Part shown: in pieces, positions 32,380 to 40,154 of the stretch
Position numbering within the stretch: the first letter of the stretch is position 1
How the letters are laid out: each line of letters opens with the position of its first letter
Assembly (NCBI RefSeq): GCF_006363815.1
Contig: NZ_RRYT01000001.1
Span: 326,768-367,417, forward strand
Origin: Thermomonospora catenispora
Lineage (GTDB): Bacteria; Actinomycetota; Actinomycetes; Streptosporangiales; Streptosporangiaceae
Reading direction: 5' to 3'
DNA length: 40,650 bases
Position numbers and translations under genes: made by a program
Notes under the pieces: generated by a model
What the model was told of the DNA's origin: nothing
The model's input: only the letters and a program-made list of their open reading frames with translations
The model's database searches: none

Positions 32380-32443
32380 GGACCGATCCGGACCGATCCG
32401 GGCCGATCCCGGGCCGATCCCGGGCCGGTCGCGGATCGATCGC
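32380..32443. repeat. 10/11-bp phased tandem repeat after disA
   Basis: Units GGACCGATCC at 32380 and 32390 are identical, followed by GGGCCGATCCC at 32400 and 32411, GGGCCGGTCGC at 32422 and GGATCGATCGC at 32433. Six units at 10-11 bp spacing. It fills the gap between the convergent disA and MarR genes. Confidence 0.85.
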
Positions 32444-32524
32444 GGGACCGGCTCCGGAGGCGCCCCGCGAACCGCGGGCCGGGACCCGCCCCGCGCCGGT
32501 CGCCCGCTCACGACGACCGGCGCG

Positions 32525-32941
32525 TCAGACCAGGGCCTGGGCGTTCTCGGCCATGCGACGCAGCACGTTGAGGGTGGTGGCGTACTCCTCGGGGGTGATG
32601 CCCTCGGCCAGCCGCCGCCTGCTCTCCTCGACCCGGGCCGACAGCCGGGAGCGGGCGGAGGCGCCCTCGGCGGTGAGGCCGAGGCGGCCGTCGACGGTGC
32701 GCTCCAGCCAGCCCCGGCGGGTGAGGTCCTCGACGACCTCGGCGGGGGTGATCGCCCCCTCGGTCCAGAAGGGGGCCAGGCGGTCGGTCAGGGCGGCGGC
32801 GTCCACCGGGCCGTTCCGGAAGACGTTGAGCGCCTGCCAGTGGCGGCGCCCCACCCCCTCCTCGGCCAGTGCGCGGTCCAGAACCTCTTCCAGCGCGGTG
32901 TCCAGGCGGCGAATCCAATAACCGATCGGTTGTTCCGTCAT
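32525..32941 (-). CDS. MarR-like transcriptional regulator (first of a divergent pair)
   Basis: The 138-aa product (ATG 32941; ATG 32959 would add six residues) has helices flanking a winged HTH: LNVFRNGPVDAAALTDRLAP, then AEVVEDLTRRGWLERTVDGR and the wing LGLTAEGASARSRL. The amphipathic N- and C-terminal helices would form the dimer interface. No ribosome-binding site is convincing. It is divergently transcribed from a second MarR gene, with a perfect palindrome between them, suggesting cross- or autoregulation. No obvious target gene lies beyond the pair. Confidence 0.8.
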   Translation of the reverse strand: MTEQPIGYWIRRLDTALEEVLDRALAEEGVGRRHWQALNVFRNGPVDAAALTDRLAPFWTEGAITPAEVVEDLTRRGWLERTVDGRLGLTAEGASARSRLSARVEESRRRLAEGITPEEYATTLNVLRRMAENAQALV

Positions 32942-32967
32942 CGTCGATGAGCAATCCATGTAATCTG

Positions 32968-32979
32968 ACAACTAGTTGT
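32968..32979. promoter_or_regulatory. 12-bp perfect palindrome between the MarR genes
   Basis: ACAACTAGTTGT is its own reverse complement and sits in an AT-rich patch in the 61-bp gap between the two divergent genes. It overlaps plausible promoter elements for both. Size and place fit a MarR operator. Confidence 0.65.
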
Positions 32980-33002
32980 ACTTGATTATGGATTGGGGAG
33001 CC

Positions 33003-33497
33003 ATGGCGGACAAGGGCGCTTCCGGCGGAGGGGAGCTGGCGGCCATCGAGCGGGCCATGGTGGCCATCCGGCGGAGACAGCGGCGCGGGGCCCTGGCGGA
33101 GCTGGCGGGGGCCGAGACGGTGGGCCGGGCGGTGTTCGACGTGCTCGATGTGATCGAGGCGGCGGAGGCGGCCGGTGAGCAGGTCACCGTGGGGACGGTG
33201 TCGACGGCGCTGGGCGTGGATCAGCCCCGCGCCAGCAGGCTGGTGTCCGCGGCGGTGAACGCGGGACTGGTGCGGCGGGTCGCCGACCAGCGGGACGGAC
33301 GGCGGACGCTGCTGGAGCGGACCGGGGAGGGGCGTGCGCTCACCGACCGGGTGCACAGGCACCGGCGGCGGGTGTTCGCGGCGGCGATGGAGGGGTGGGC
33401 CGACGCCGAACGCGCCGAGTTCGCCCGGCTGCTGCAACGTTTCACGGCCGGGCTGGAGGAGATCAGCGAAGGTGGAAGACCTTCCGGTGAGGCTTGA
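33003..33497 (+). CDS. MarR-like transcriptional regulator (second of the pair)
   Basis: The start at 33003 (MADKGASGGGELAAIERAM) follows GGGGAG at 32995-33000, which is unusually close (2 nt), so an alternative start at 32988 cannot be excluded. The 164-aa protein has a winged HTH at about 50-110 (VTVGTVSTALGVDQPRASRL, AGLVRRVADQRDGRRTLLE) and a C-terminal dimer helix (AEFARLLQRFTAGLEEI). The DQRDGR wing is classic MarR. Its 3' end overlaps the convergent gene at 33463 by 35 nt. Confidence 0.88.
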   Translation: MADKGASGGGELAAIERAMVAIRRRQRRGALAELAGAETVGRAVFDVLDVIEAAEAAGEQVTVGTVSTALGVDQPRASRLVSAAVNAGLVRRVADQRDGRRTLLERTGEGRALTDRVHRHRRRVFAAAMEGWADAERAEFARLLQRFTAGLEEISEGGRPSGEA

Positions 33498-34110
33498 GGC
33501 CCTCCAGGCGCACGGTGGCCACATAGGTGCCCGGCTTGGCCGCCGCCCGGCTCTTGGGACAGCCGGGGGCCGAGCGCCTGCGGTCCCAGGTGACGGTCTG
33601 GACGTAGGGGACTCCGCGGCGGAGCTTGCGGAACGAGGCGCCGACGGCGCAGTGCTCGGAGGACCAGACGCGGTCCGGGCCGCTGGTGATGCGGACCCGC
33701 AGGCTCGCCGGGCCGAGGTCGAGGCCGCAGGTCCGCTCGCCGACGTTGACCAGGGAGAGGTGCAGCCTGGGATGTTCCCCCTCGGGATAGACGGTCCGGT
33801 CCATGCGGACCGTCAGGACCAGGTCGTCGGGGTCGCAGCGGCCGTCGGAGGGCGCGGGCTCCGGCCGGGCGGAGGGCTCGGCGCTCGGGGTGCCGCCGGC
33901 GGTGGGGGTGGCGGTCACGGTGATGGTCGGCAGCACCGGCGGGATGGGCGGGGTCGGCGCGTCGGCGGCGCCGGCGGGGCGGGCGGTCTGCTCGTCGCCG
34001 CCGCAGGCCCAGGCCAGCAAGGCGATCACTGCGGCCACCCCGCCCAGCACCAGGGCGCGACGACGCCAGTACACTGGGCCGTCTTCGTCACTGTAGGTGT
34101 CCACATCCAT
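33463..34110 (-). CDS. membrane-anchored extracytoplasmic protein of unknown function
   Basis: ATG 34110 gives 215 aa. A short acidic cytoplasmic start (MDVDTYSDEDGPVYWRRR) leads to one transmembrane helix at about 19-38 (LVLGGVAAVIALLAWACGG). The cysteine at its end resembles a lipobox but lacks a canonical L-x-x-C context. A Thr/Pro/Ala-rich linker of some 50 residues follows, then a globular domain (about 95-215) with four cysteines (GRCDPDD, ERTCGLD, SEHCAVG, APGCPKS) that may form two disulphides. The domain is beta-rich and looks like an immunoglobulin-like fold (LHLSLVNVGERTC). The gene is divergent from mutY and convergent with MarR. Confidence 0.75.
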   Translation of the reverse strand: MDVDTYSDEDGPVYWRRRALVLGGVAAVIALLAWACGGDEQTARPAGAADAPTPPIPPVLPTITVTATPTAGGTPSAEPSARPEPAPSDGRCDPDDLVLTVRMDRTVYPEGEHPRLHLSLVNVGERTCGLDLGPASLRVRITSGPDRVWSSEHCAVGASFRKLRRGVPYVQTVTWDRRRSAPGCPKSRAAAKPGTYVATVRLEGLKPHRKVFHLR

Positions 34111-34176
34111 GCGGGCAGTATGCGTTCCGCCGAAGCGGCGAGCATCCCGGCACGCCGTGGCAGGATGGCCTCCGCC

Positions 34177-35067
34177 ATGACCACCACGCCGCTCAACGCC
34201 GTCCGCTACACTGCGCCGATCCTCGACTGGTACGCCGAGCACGCCCGCGACCTGCCCTGGCGCGCCCCCGAGGCGACCCCGTGGGGGATCCTGGTCAGCG
34301 AGATCATGCTGCAGCAGACGCCCGTCGCCCGCGTGCTGCCCGTCTGGCGGGAGTGGATGCGGCGCTGGCCCACCCCCCGGGCGCTGGCCGCCGAGCCGTC
34401 CGGGGAGGCGGTGCGGGCCTGGGGGCGGCTGGGATATCCGCGCCGGGCGCTGCGCCTGCACGCGTGCGCGGTGACGATCACCGAGCGGCACGGCGGGCGG
34501 GTGCCGGACTCCTATGCGGAGCTGCGGGCCCTGCCGGGGGTCGGGGCGTACACCGCGGCGGCCGTGGCCAGCTTCGCCTACCGGCAGCGCCACGCCGTGC
34601 TGGACACCAACGTGCGGCGGGTGCTGGCGCGGATGATCACCGGTGTGGAGTATCCGCCCAGGTCGCAGACGGCCGCCGAGGTCGCCCTCGCCGAATCCCT
34701 CCTCCCGCCGGACGCCCCCACCGCCGCCCGCTGGTCCGTGGCCGTCATGGAGCTGGGCGCGCTGGTCTGCACGGCGCGCAACCCCCGCTGCGCCGACTGC
34801 CCGGTCATCGGCTCCTGCGCCTGGTACCGGGCCGGTCGGCCGCCCCACGAGGGGCCGCCCCGACGCGGCCAGGCGTACGCGGGCACCGACCGCCAGTGCC
34901 GGGGGCGCCTGCTCGCCGTGCTGCGCGAGGCCGACGGCCCGGTGGAGAAGGCGGCCCTGGACGTGGTCTGGGCCGACCCCGTCCAACGCGAACGCGCCCT
35001 CGACGGGCTGGTGGCCGACGGCCTCGTCGACCCCCTGGAGGACGGGCGGTACGCCCTGCCCTCCTGA
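34177..35067 (+). CDS. mutY: A/G-specific adenine glycosylase
   Basis: MutY removes adenine mispaired with 8-oxoguanine. From ATG 34177 (AGGA 11 nt upstream; ATG 34165 is an alternative) the product is 296 aa. The catalytic glutamate (SEIMLQQTPV, E42), the helix-hairpin-helix LPGVGAYTAAAV and catalytic aspartate (LDTNVRR, D143) are present. The [4Fe-4S] cluster ligands are C198, C205, C208 and C214. The C-terminal 8-oxoG-recognition domain found in E. coli MutY is replaced by a short winged-helix-like tail of about 70 residues, typical of actinobacterial short forms. It converges with eboE across a strong hairpin. Confidence 0.93.
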   Translation: MTTTPLNAVRYTAPILDWYAEHARDLPWRAPEATPWGILVSEIMLQQTPVARVLPVWREWMRRWPTPRALAAEPSGEAVRAWGRLGYPRRALRLHACAVTITERHGGRVPDSYAELRALPGVGAYTAAAVASFAYRQRHAVLDTNVRRVLARMITGVEYPPRSQTAAEVALAESLLPPDAPTAARWSVAVMELGALVCTARNPRCADCPVIGSCAWYRAGRPPHEGPPRRGQAYAGTDRQCRGRLLAVLREADGPVEKAALDVVWADPVQRERALDGLVADGLVDPLEDGRYALPS

Positions 35068-35163
35068 CCGCGGGCCCTCCCGGCCGCGCACGCCCCGCCC
35101 TCCCGACGCGGGGCGACGCGCCGTCCCGGAAAGCCGCAGAACGCCCCCGCGGACGCGCCCGCC

Positions 35164-35214
35164 GCGCCGCCGGCCCGCCGGCGCAGCGGCGGCGACGCGG
35201 CGGGCCGGCGGCGC
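35164..35214. terminator. 17-bp perfect inverted repeat between mutY and eboE
   Basis: The 17-bp arms at 35164-35180 and 35198-35214 are exact reverse complements around a 17-nt loop. It can act in both directions as a terminator for the two convergent genes; the right arm ends 10 bp from the eboE stop. No T-tract is present. Confidence 0.75.
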
Positions 35215-35224
35215 CGTGGGCCGA

Positions 35225-36376
35225 TCAGTTCTCTTCCTTAAGGCCCAGCCGGATCAGCTCCTCGCGCATCCAGGTGAGCTCGCCGACGATCCCGTCGATC
35301 AACGCCCCCTTGCCCCGGGTGTGCCCCGGCAGCACCTCCCAGGTGTAGGTCTCCACCTCCACATGGTCGGTGAGCGCGCGCTCGCCCCCGAGCAGGGTCT
35401 CCAGCACGTCGCTCAGCACCGGCCGGGTGGACCGCAACGGCTCGGCCGGCGCGGCGTGCAGGGGGACGTGATAGTGGATGCGCCACTCGCGCTCGCCGGG
35501 CAGCTCCCCCTCCAGGGCGACGTCCAGGTCGTCGACGCCGACCGCCACGTCCCGCTCCCTGGTCTGATGCAGGAAGCGGGGCTCGACGAACTCCCGCAGC
35601 GCCTCACGGGTCCGCGGGTCGGCGGGCCGGTCGGCCTGCAACGCGCAGGACGCCTGCACCTTGACCACCGGCAGCCCGGCGGCGGTCAACCGTTCCACCG
35701 CGGCCGCCGGGTCCTCGAAGCCCACCGCCAGATGACAGGCGTCCAGGCACACCCCCAGATGCCGCCGGCCGCCCAGCAGATGCTCGCCGGCCTGGACGGT
35801 GGACTCCACCAGGCAGCCGGGCTCGGGCTCGAACGCGACCCGGATGTCGCGGCCGGTGGCCGAGGCCAGCGCGAACAGCTCGCGGTCCAGCCGGTCCTGC
35901 CGCCGCCGCGCCAGCTCCTCCTGCGCCGGCGACCAGGGCTCCCGCCAGGCCACCGGCAGGGTGGAGATGCTGCCGTGCTCGGCGTCCTCCGGCAGCAGCC
36001 GGGTGAGGATGCGGGCCAGGTCGAGGGTGTAGCGCATCCGCTCGGGCCGGGTCCAGTCGGGGTGGTACACGTCGTGCTTGACCACCTCGCTGTGGAAGCC
36101 CTGGTAGGGGAAGCCGTTCATGGTGACGACCTCCAGGCCCGCCTTGTCGACGGCCCGGCGCAGCCGCAGCAGCTCGCCGGGGTCGGCGGTGAGCATGTCG
36201 GCCACGGACCGGGCCAGCCACAGCCCGACCCCCAGCCGGTCCACCCCCAGCCGGTCGCGGATGGGACGGGCGTACCGGGTGAACTGGGCGATCACCCCGT
36301 CGAGGTCTTCGGCGGGGTGAACGTTGGTGCAGTACGCGACGTGCACGAGGGTCCCGTCGCGATGTCGAAAGCGCAT
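35225..36376 (-). CDS. eboE: metabolite traffic protein EboE
   Basis: EboE belongs to the Ebo set that in cyanobacteria is needed for export of scytonemin precursors; its chemistry is not settled. ATG 36376 (MRFRHRDGTLVHVAYCTNVH) gives 383 aa, and the start falls one base after the TatD stop. The sequence reads as a TIM barrel of the xylose-isomerase type: VAYCTNVHPAEDLDG at the start, TMNGFPYQGFHSEVVKHDVY, VAFEPEPGCLVEST, LGVCLDACHLAVGFEDP and VKVQASCALQ. The Glu, Asp and His at strand ends could hold a metal. It is the last gene of the operon and ends at a strong hairpin. Confidence 0.88.
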   Translation of the reverse strand: MRFRHRDGTLVHVAYCTNVHPAEDLDGVIAQFTRYARPIRDRLGVDRLGVGLWLARSVADMLTADPGELLRLRRAVDKAGLEVVTMNGFPYQGFHSEVVKHDVYHPDWTRPERMRYTLDLARILTRLLPEDAEHGSISTLPVAWREPWSPAQEELARRRQDRLDRELFALASATGRDIRVAFEPEPGCLVESTVQAGEHLLGGRRHLGVCLDACHLAVGFEDPAAAVERLTAAGLPVVKVQASCALQADRPADPRTREALREFVEPRFLHQTRERDVAVGVDDLDVALEGELPGEREWRIHYHVPLHAAPAEPLRSTRPVLSDVLETLLGGERALTDHVEVETYTWEVLPGHTRGKGALIDGIVGELTWMREELIRLGLKEEN

Positions 36377-36377
36377 A

Positions 36378-37223
36378 TCATCCGCCTCGTTCGATGGTGT
36401 TGCCGGCATAGCACGCCGCGGGCTCCGCCTCGGCGAGGTCGAGCCGGCCGCTCTGCGCATAGAAGGCGACCGGGTTGTCCCACAGGACGGTCTCCACGTC
36501 AACGTCGGTGAAACCCGCCGCCAGCATCGCCTCCCCGACCCTACGGGTCTTGAGCGGGTCGCTGCGGCCCCAGTCGGCGGCCGAGTTCACCAGCATGCGC
36601 TCGGTCCCGTACTCCTTGAGGATCCTCACCATCCGATCTTCGTCCATCTTGGTGTCCGGATAGACCGAGAATCCCATCCAGCACCCCGACTCCTTCACCA
36701 TGGCCACGGTCGTCTCGTTGAGGTGGTCGATCAGCACCCGTTCGGGCGGCAGCCCCGACTCGCGCACCACGTCCAGGCTGCGGCGGGTGCCGGCGGCCTT
36801 GTCCCGGTGCGGGGTGTGCACCAGCACCGGCAGGTCCGCGTTCCGCGCCATCTCCAGCTGGGCGGCGAACGCCTCGTCCTCCTCGGGGGTCATCGAGTCG
36901 TAGCCGACCTCGCCGACCGCCACCACCCCGTCCTTGGCCAGATAGCGGGGCACCAGGTCGAGCACGGGACGGCAGCGGGGATCGCCCGCCTCCTTGGGGT
37001 TGAGCGCGATCGTGCAGTGGTGCCGGATGCCGAACTGCGACGCCCGGTACGGCTCCCAGCCCAGCAGCGAGTCGAAGTAGTCGACGAAGGTGTCCGGCGA
37101 GGTGCGCGGCTGGCCGAGCCAGAACGCCGGCTCGACCACGGCCCGTACCCCGGCGGTGTACATGGCCTCGTAGTCGTCGGTGGTGCGCGAGGTCATGTGG
37201 ATGTGCGGGTCGAAGATGCGCAT
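36378..37223 (-). CDS. eboB: TatD-family metal-dependent hydrolase (EboB-like)
   Basis: The 281-aa protein is an amidohydrolase-type barrel. Metal ligands are visible in FDPHIHMTS (H7, H9), VAVGEVGYDS (glutamate), VLVHTPHRDK (histidine) and LIDHLNE, with the final aspartate in VNSAADWGRSD. TatD relatives are nucleases or hydrolases; in Ebo clusters the substrate is unknown. It lies one base after eboA and one base before eboE, so the three are transcribed and translated as a block. The symbol follows cluster position and family. Confidence 0.88.
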   Translation of the reverse strand: MRIFDPHIHMTSRTTDDYEAMYTAGVRAVVEPAFWLGQPRTSPDTFVDYFDSLLGWEPYRASQFGIRHHCTIALNPKEAGDPRCRPVLDLVPRYLAKDGVVAVGEVGYDSMTPEEDEAFAAQLEMARNADLPVLVHTPHRDKAAGTRRSLDVVRESGLPPERVLIDHLNETTVAMVKESGCWMGFSVYPDTKMDEDRMVRILKEYGTERMLVNSAADWGRSDPLKTRRVGEAMLAAGFTDVDVETVLWDNPVAFYAQSGRLDLAEAEPAACYAGNTIERGG

Positions 37224-37224
37224 C

Positions 37225-37908
37225 TCAGAGCCATCCTTCCGGGAGTCGCCTGCCTTCGGTCACGTCCGGGTGCCGCCGGATCAGCGGCCGGACGTCCGCC
37301 GGGACGTCGCGCCCGGCGACGGTGCGCTCATGGGCGTAGTCGGCCAGCATCCGCGCCAGCTCGCGGTCGGCCCGCTGCTCCAGTCCGGCCACCGCCGACA
37401 GCGGAACGCCGACGAACACGCACTTGAGCACCGCCTGCCGGTACTCCGCGTCGGGGAGGCGCCGGGCCCCGTACGGGCCGACGGCCGCCTCGATCATCCG
37501 GGCGTCGTTGGTGCGGATCGCATCCCGCACGATCCGCAGCCCGTGCTCCCCCAGCGCCCCGTCGGCGTCCAGCCGGCCGAGCGCCCTGAGCACCGCGATC
37601 CGCTCGGCCGCATCGCCGTACCGGTAGACCCGCCACAGCAGCTCGCCCAGCTCGGCGCCCCGGCTGGACAGGGCCGTCAGCAGCCGTTCCCGGACCGCCT
37701 GGTCGACCGTCACCCCGGGCGCCCCCGGCATCGGGCCGCGGCCGCAGGCCCGCCCCGCCACCGGGAACAGCTCTAAGACGGCCTCCTCCCGTTCCCTGAT
37801 GCGCTCCAACGCCTGCGCCAGCCAGCGCCGGCCGCGTTCGTCCAGCGCGCCGTCCAGCGCGCCGTCCAGCGACCGCTCTCGGTCGAGCGTCTGGTCCACA
37901 TGCGTCAT
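37225..37908 (-). CDS. eboA: EboA family protein
   Basis: EboA is a mostly helical protein of unknown biochemical role found in Ebo clusters. From ATG 37908 the product is 227 aa. The body is a series of amphipathic helices (ELGELLWRVYRYGDAAERIA, VLRALGRLDADGALGEHGLR, IVRDAIRTNDARMIEAAVGP) followed by YRQAVLKCVFVGVPL, which is the best family marker, and an ADYAHERTVAGR stretch. A 12-bp duplication near the start gives a repeated DGAL. The ATG overlaps the stop of the isomerase (ATGA), and the stop lies one base from the TatD start. Confidence 0.85.
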   Translation of the reverse strand: MTHVDQTLDRERSLDGALDGALDERGRRWLAQALERIREREEAVLELFPVAGRACGRGPMPGAPGVTVDQAVRERLLTALSSRGAELGELLWRVYRYGDAAERIAVLRALGRLDADGALGEHGLRIVRDAIRTNDARMIEAAVGPYGARRLPDAEYRQAVLKCVFVGVPLSAVAGLEQRADRELARMLADYAHERTVAGRDVPADVRPLIRRHPDVTEGRRLPEGWL

Positions 37909-38765
37909 CGATTCGCCTCCCCAGTGATCCCCGCTTTCTCGGCCGCGGCCCGCAGGAAGCGGAGCGAACGCTCCGCGACCTCGGGCGCGGCATGGCTGTG
38001 CCGGGGCAGCTCCACGCCGACCAGCCCGCGATAACCGCAGGCCTCCAGCGCGGCCAGCACCGGCGGGAAGTCGATCTCGCCCTCGCCGAACTCCAGGTGC
38101 TCGTGCACCCCGCGGCGCATGTCCTCGATCTGCACGTTCACCAGATGGGGGGCCGCGCGGCGGACGCAGTCGGGGACGGGCTCGGGCTCCAGGCAGCGGC
38201 AGTGCCCGATGTCCAGCGTGATGCCGAGCGCGTCCGGCGCGCCCAGCCGGGCGTGCAGGTCCGCGAACCCCGCGATGGTGTCGATGAACATCCCCGGCTC
38301 CGGTTCGAAGCCGAGCCGCACGCCGAGGCGTTCGGCCTCGGCGACGACGCGGGCGACGCCCTCGGTGAGCCGCCGCCATGCGGTCTCCTCCGGCAGATCG
38401 GGGTCCGCCGTGCCGCTCCACAGCGACATCGCCTCCGCGCCCAGGTCGGCGGCCACCCGGACCGCCCGCAGCAGCAGGTCGAGCCGGCGGGCGGCCTCGA
38501 GCGGCGGGTCCAGCAGCGTCGGCCGGTGCTTGCGGCGCGGGTCCAGCACATAGCGCCCGCCGGTCTCCACGACCACGCTCAGCCCCAGCTCGCCCAGCCG
38601 GGCGGCGACCTTGTCCACCGTGCGCGCCAGGTCCGCGTCGAACGGGTCGAGGTGCCCGCCGTCCAAGGTCAGCGCCACCCCGTCGTACCCGAGGTCGGCC
38701 AGCACCGCGAGCGCATCGTCCAGCCGGTGGTCGGCGAACCCGTTGGTCCCGTAGGCGAACCTCAT
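37905..38765 (-). CDS. xylose-isomerase-like sugar phosphate isomerase/epimerase
   Basis: The 286-aa TIM barrel opens with MRFAYGTNGFADHRLDDALA and shows the strands GVALTLDGG, VVVETGGRY, AEAMSLWSG, LGFEPEPGMFID, LGITLDIGHC, NVQIEDMRRG and VGVELPRHSH. Glutamate, aspartate, histidine and a final glutamate at strand ends fit a metal site. It probably acts on a phosphorylated cyclitol or sugar, given the inositol-phosphate synthase upstream; this is inference. It corresponds in position to the barrel protein of other Ebo clusters (EboD-like), but I withhold the symbol. ATGA overlaps occur at both ends. Confidence 0.85.
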   Translation of the reverse strand: MRFAYGTNGFADHRLDDALAVLADLGYDGVALTLDGGHLDPFDADLARTVDKVAARLGELGLSVVVETGGRYVLDPRRKHRPTLLDPPLEAARRLDLLLRAVRVAADLGAEAMSLWSGTADPDLPEETAWRRLTEGVARVVAEAERLGVRLGFEPEPGMFIDTIAGFADLHARLGAPDALGITLDIGHCRCLEPEPVPDCVRRAAPHLVNVQIEDMRRGVHEHLEFGEGEIDFPPVLAALEACGYRGLVGVELPRHSHAAPEVAERSLRFLRAAAEKAGITGEANR

Positions 38766-38923
38766 CGCGACGGCACCTCCCGGTCGGACGCCGTGACGCC
38801 GCCGGGCGCCGCCGCGGCCGACGGCGCCGCCCCCTCACCGGTCCCGGCTGGCCTCCGCCCCGTCGGGCCTGCGGCGCTCGGGCGCGTCCGGCGCCCGGTC
38901 CCGTGTCCGGTCGCGCCGTTCAT
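38762..38923 (-). CDS. 53-aa ORF coupled by ATGA on both sides
   Basis: The frame starts with an ATG overlapping the inositol synthase stop and ends with a TGA overlapping the isomerase ATG. It encodes 53 residues rich in Gly, Arg, Pro, Ala and Thr (MNGATGHGTGRRTRPSAAGP at the start), with about 90 percent G/C at third positions, but overall composition is equally extreme. No motif, helix or signal is seen. It may be a real small protein, a coupling peptide that keeps ribosomes on the mRNA, or the scar of a deleted gene such as the UbiA-type prenyltransferase expected in an Ebo operon. Confidence 0.4.
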   Translation of the reverse strand: MNGATGHGTGRRTRPSAAGPTGRRPAGTGEGAAPSAAAAPGGVTASDREVPSR

Positions 38924-40074
38924 GCGGCCGCTCCCAGCCCGGCGGCCCACTCGCGCAGCAGCTCGTACTGGAGGACGAGCCGGTGCTCCCGCACGCCGAT
39001 CGGGTCCTTGAAGAAGAAGCCCAGCGCCGGCAGCGGACCCGACTCGCCCGCCTCGTGGGCGCGGGCCGTCAGCCGGGCCAGGTCCAGCACCAGAGGGGCG
39101 GCCAGCGCCGAGTCACAGCCCTGCCAGGTGAACTGCAGGGTCATCCACACCCCGCCGAACCCCTCGAACAGCACATGGTCCCAGGCGGTCTTCCACTCCC
39201 CCATCGACGGCACGTAGTCGATGTGGGTCTCGCCCTCGGCCCTGCGCCCGAGGATCTCGGTGAGCGCCCGGTCCTTGGAGGTCTTCTTGCTGCGCCCGGC
39301 CTGCGGGTCGGCCAGCGTCGCCCCGTCGCCGCCGCCCAGCAGGTTGGTGCCGGACCAGGAGCGCACGTTCAGCGCCCGGGCCGTGAACATCGGCGCCAGC
39401 GCCGTCTTGACCAGCGTCTCCCCGGTCTTGGCGTCGCTGCCCGCGTACGGGACGCCCATCCGACGGGCCAGCTCGTCCAGGGCCGGAAGCCGCACTCCGG
39501 TGGACGGGGTGAAGTCGATGTAGGCGCAGCCCGCCCGCAGCGCGGCGTAGGCGTACACCGAGCTCGGCGGCAGCACGTCGCCGGAGACGGCGAGGGCGCG
39601 TTCCAGCGCGTCGAGGTCGGCGTGCTCCGGGCGCCGGGGGAACGGCGGCTCGGTGGAGGCCACGTTGACCACCACGATCCGGTCCAGGCCCCGCCGCTCC
39701 CGGAAGGAGGTCAGGTCCGCGATCAACCGGTCGGCGTGCTCGCGTTGCGTTCCCGGCTCCCCGGCGACCAGGCCGACCCGGATCTCCGAGTCCGCCTCCT
39801 CCAGCTCATGGGCCACCGCGGTCGACGACCACGAGGGCACCACTCCGGCGCGCGCCAGCTCCTCGGCCCGTTTGACCAGCGGCGCCGTCCCGGCGAGGTC
39901 GTGGCCGCCGAACACCAGCGTCTCCAGTCCCGGCAGCCCCGCCTCGGCGAAGTCCGCCGTCTCGGTGACGCATCCCACCGGCGGGAGCAGTTGGGCTCTG
40001 ATCGCCGCAGCCCCGGTGATCACCGTCGTCGCCACGGAGCCGCGGCCCCCCACCAGCCAGACACCGATCCTCAT
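38920..40074 (-). CDS. inositol-3-phosphate synthase (divergent type)
   Basis: The enzyme cyclises glucose-6-phosphate to inositol phosphate with bound NAD. The 384-aa product has the Gly-rich WLVGGRGSVATTVITG, then SDAKTGETLVKTALAP, WSGTNLLGGGDGATL, the lysine region GRSKKTSKDRAL and DYVPSMGEWKTAWDHVLFEG. Together they place it in the MIPS family, but in a subgroup distinct from the housekeeping Ino1, which has a GxGNCAS-like motif. GAGGGGG precedes the ATG. It is co-transcribed with isomerase, EboA, TatD and EboE, suggesting it provides the scaffold of the cluster product rather than of phosphatidylinositol. Confidence 0.9.
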   Translation of the reverse strand: MRIGVWLVGGRGSVATTVITGAAAIRAQLLPPVGCVTETADFAEAGLPGLETLVFGGHDLAGTAPLVKRAEELARAGVVPSWSSTAVAHELEEADSEIRVGLVAGEPGTQREHADRLIADLTSFRERRGLDRIVVVNVASTEPPFPRRPEHADLDALERALAVSGDVLPPSSVYAYAALRAGCAYIDFTPSTGVRLPALDELARRMGVPYAGSDAKTGETLVKTALAPMFTARALNVRSWSGTNLLGGGDGATLADPQAGRSKKTSKDRALTEILGRRAEGETHIDYVPSMGEWKTAWDHVLFEGFGGVWMTLQFTWQGCDSALAAPLVLDLARLTARAHEAGESGPLPALGFFFKDPIGVREHRLVLQYELLREWAAGLGAAA

Positions 40075-40154
40075 CGAACCCCCTCACAACCCATGCCCGA
40101 CACTTCTTCCGAGCCCGACACGACGGCTCAGCGGACCTGCGGCCGCCGGCCGCT

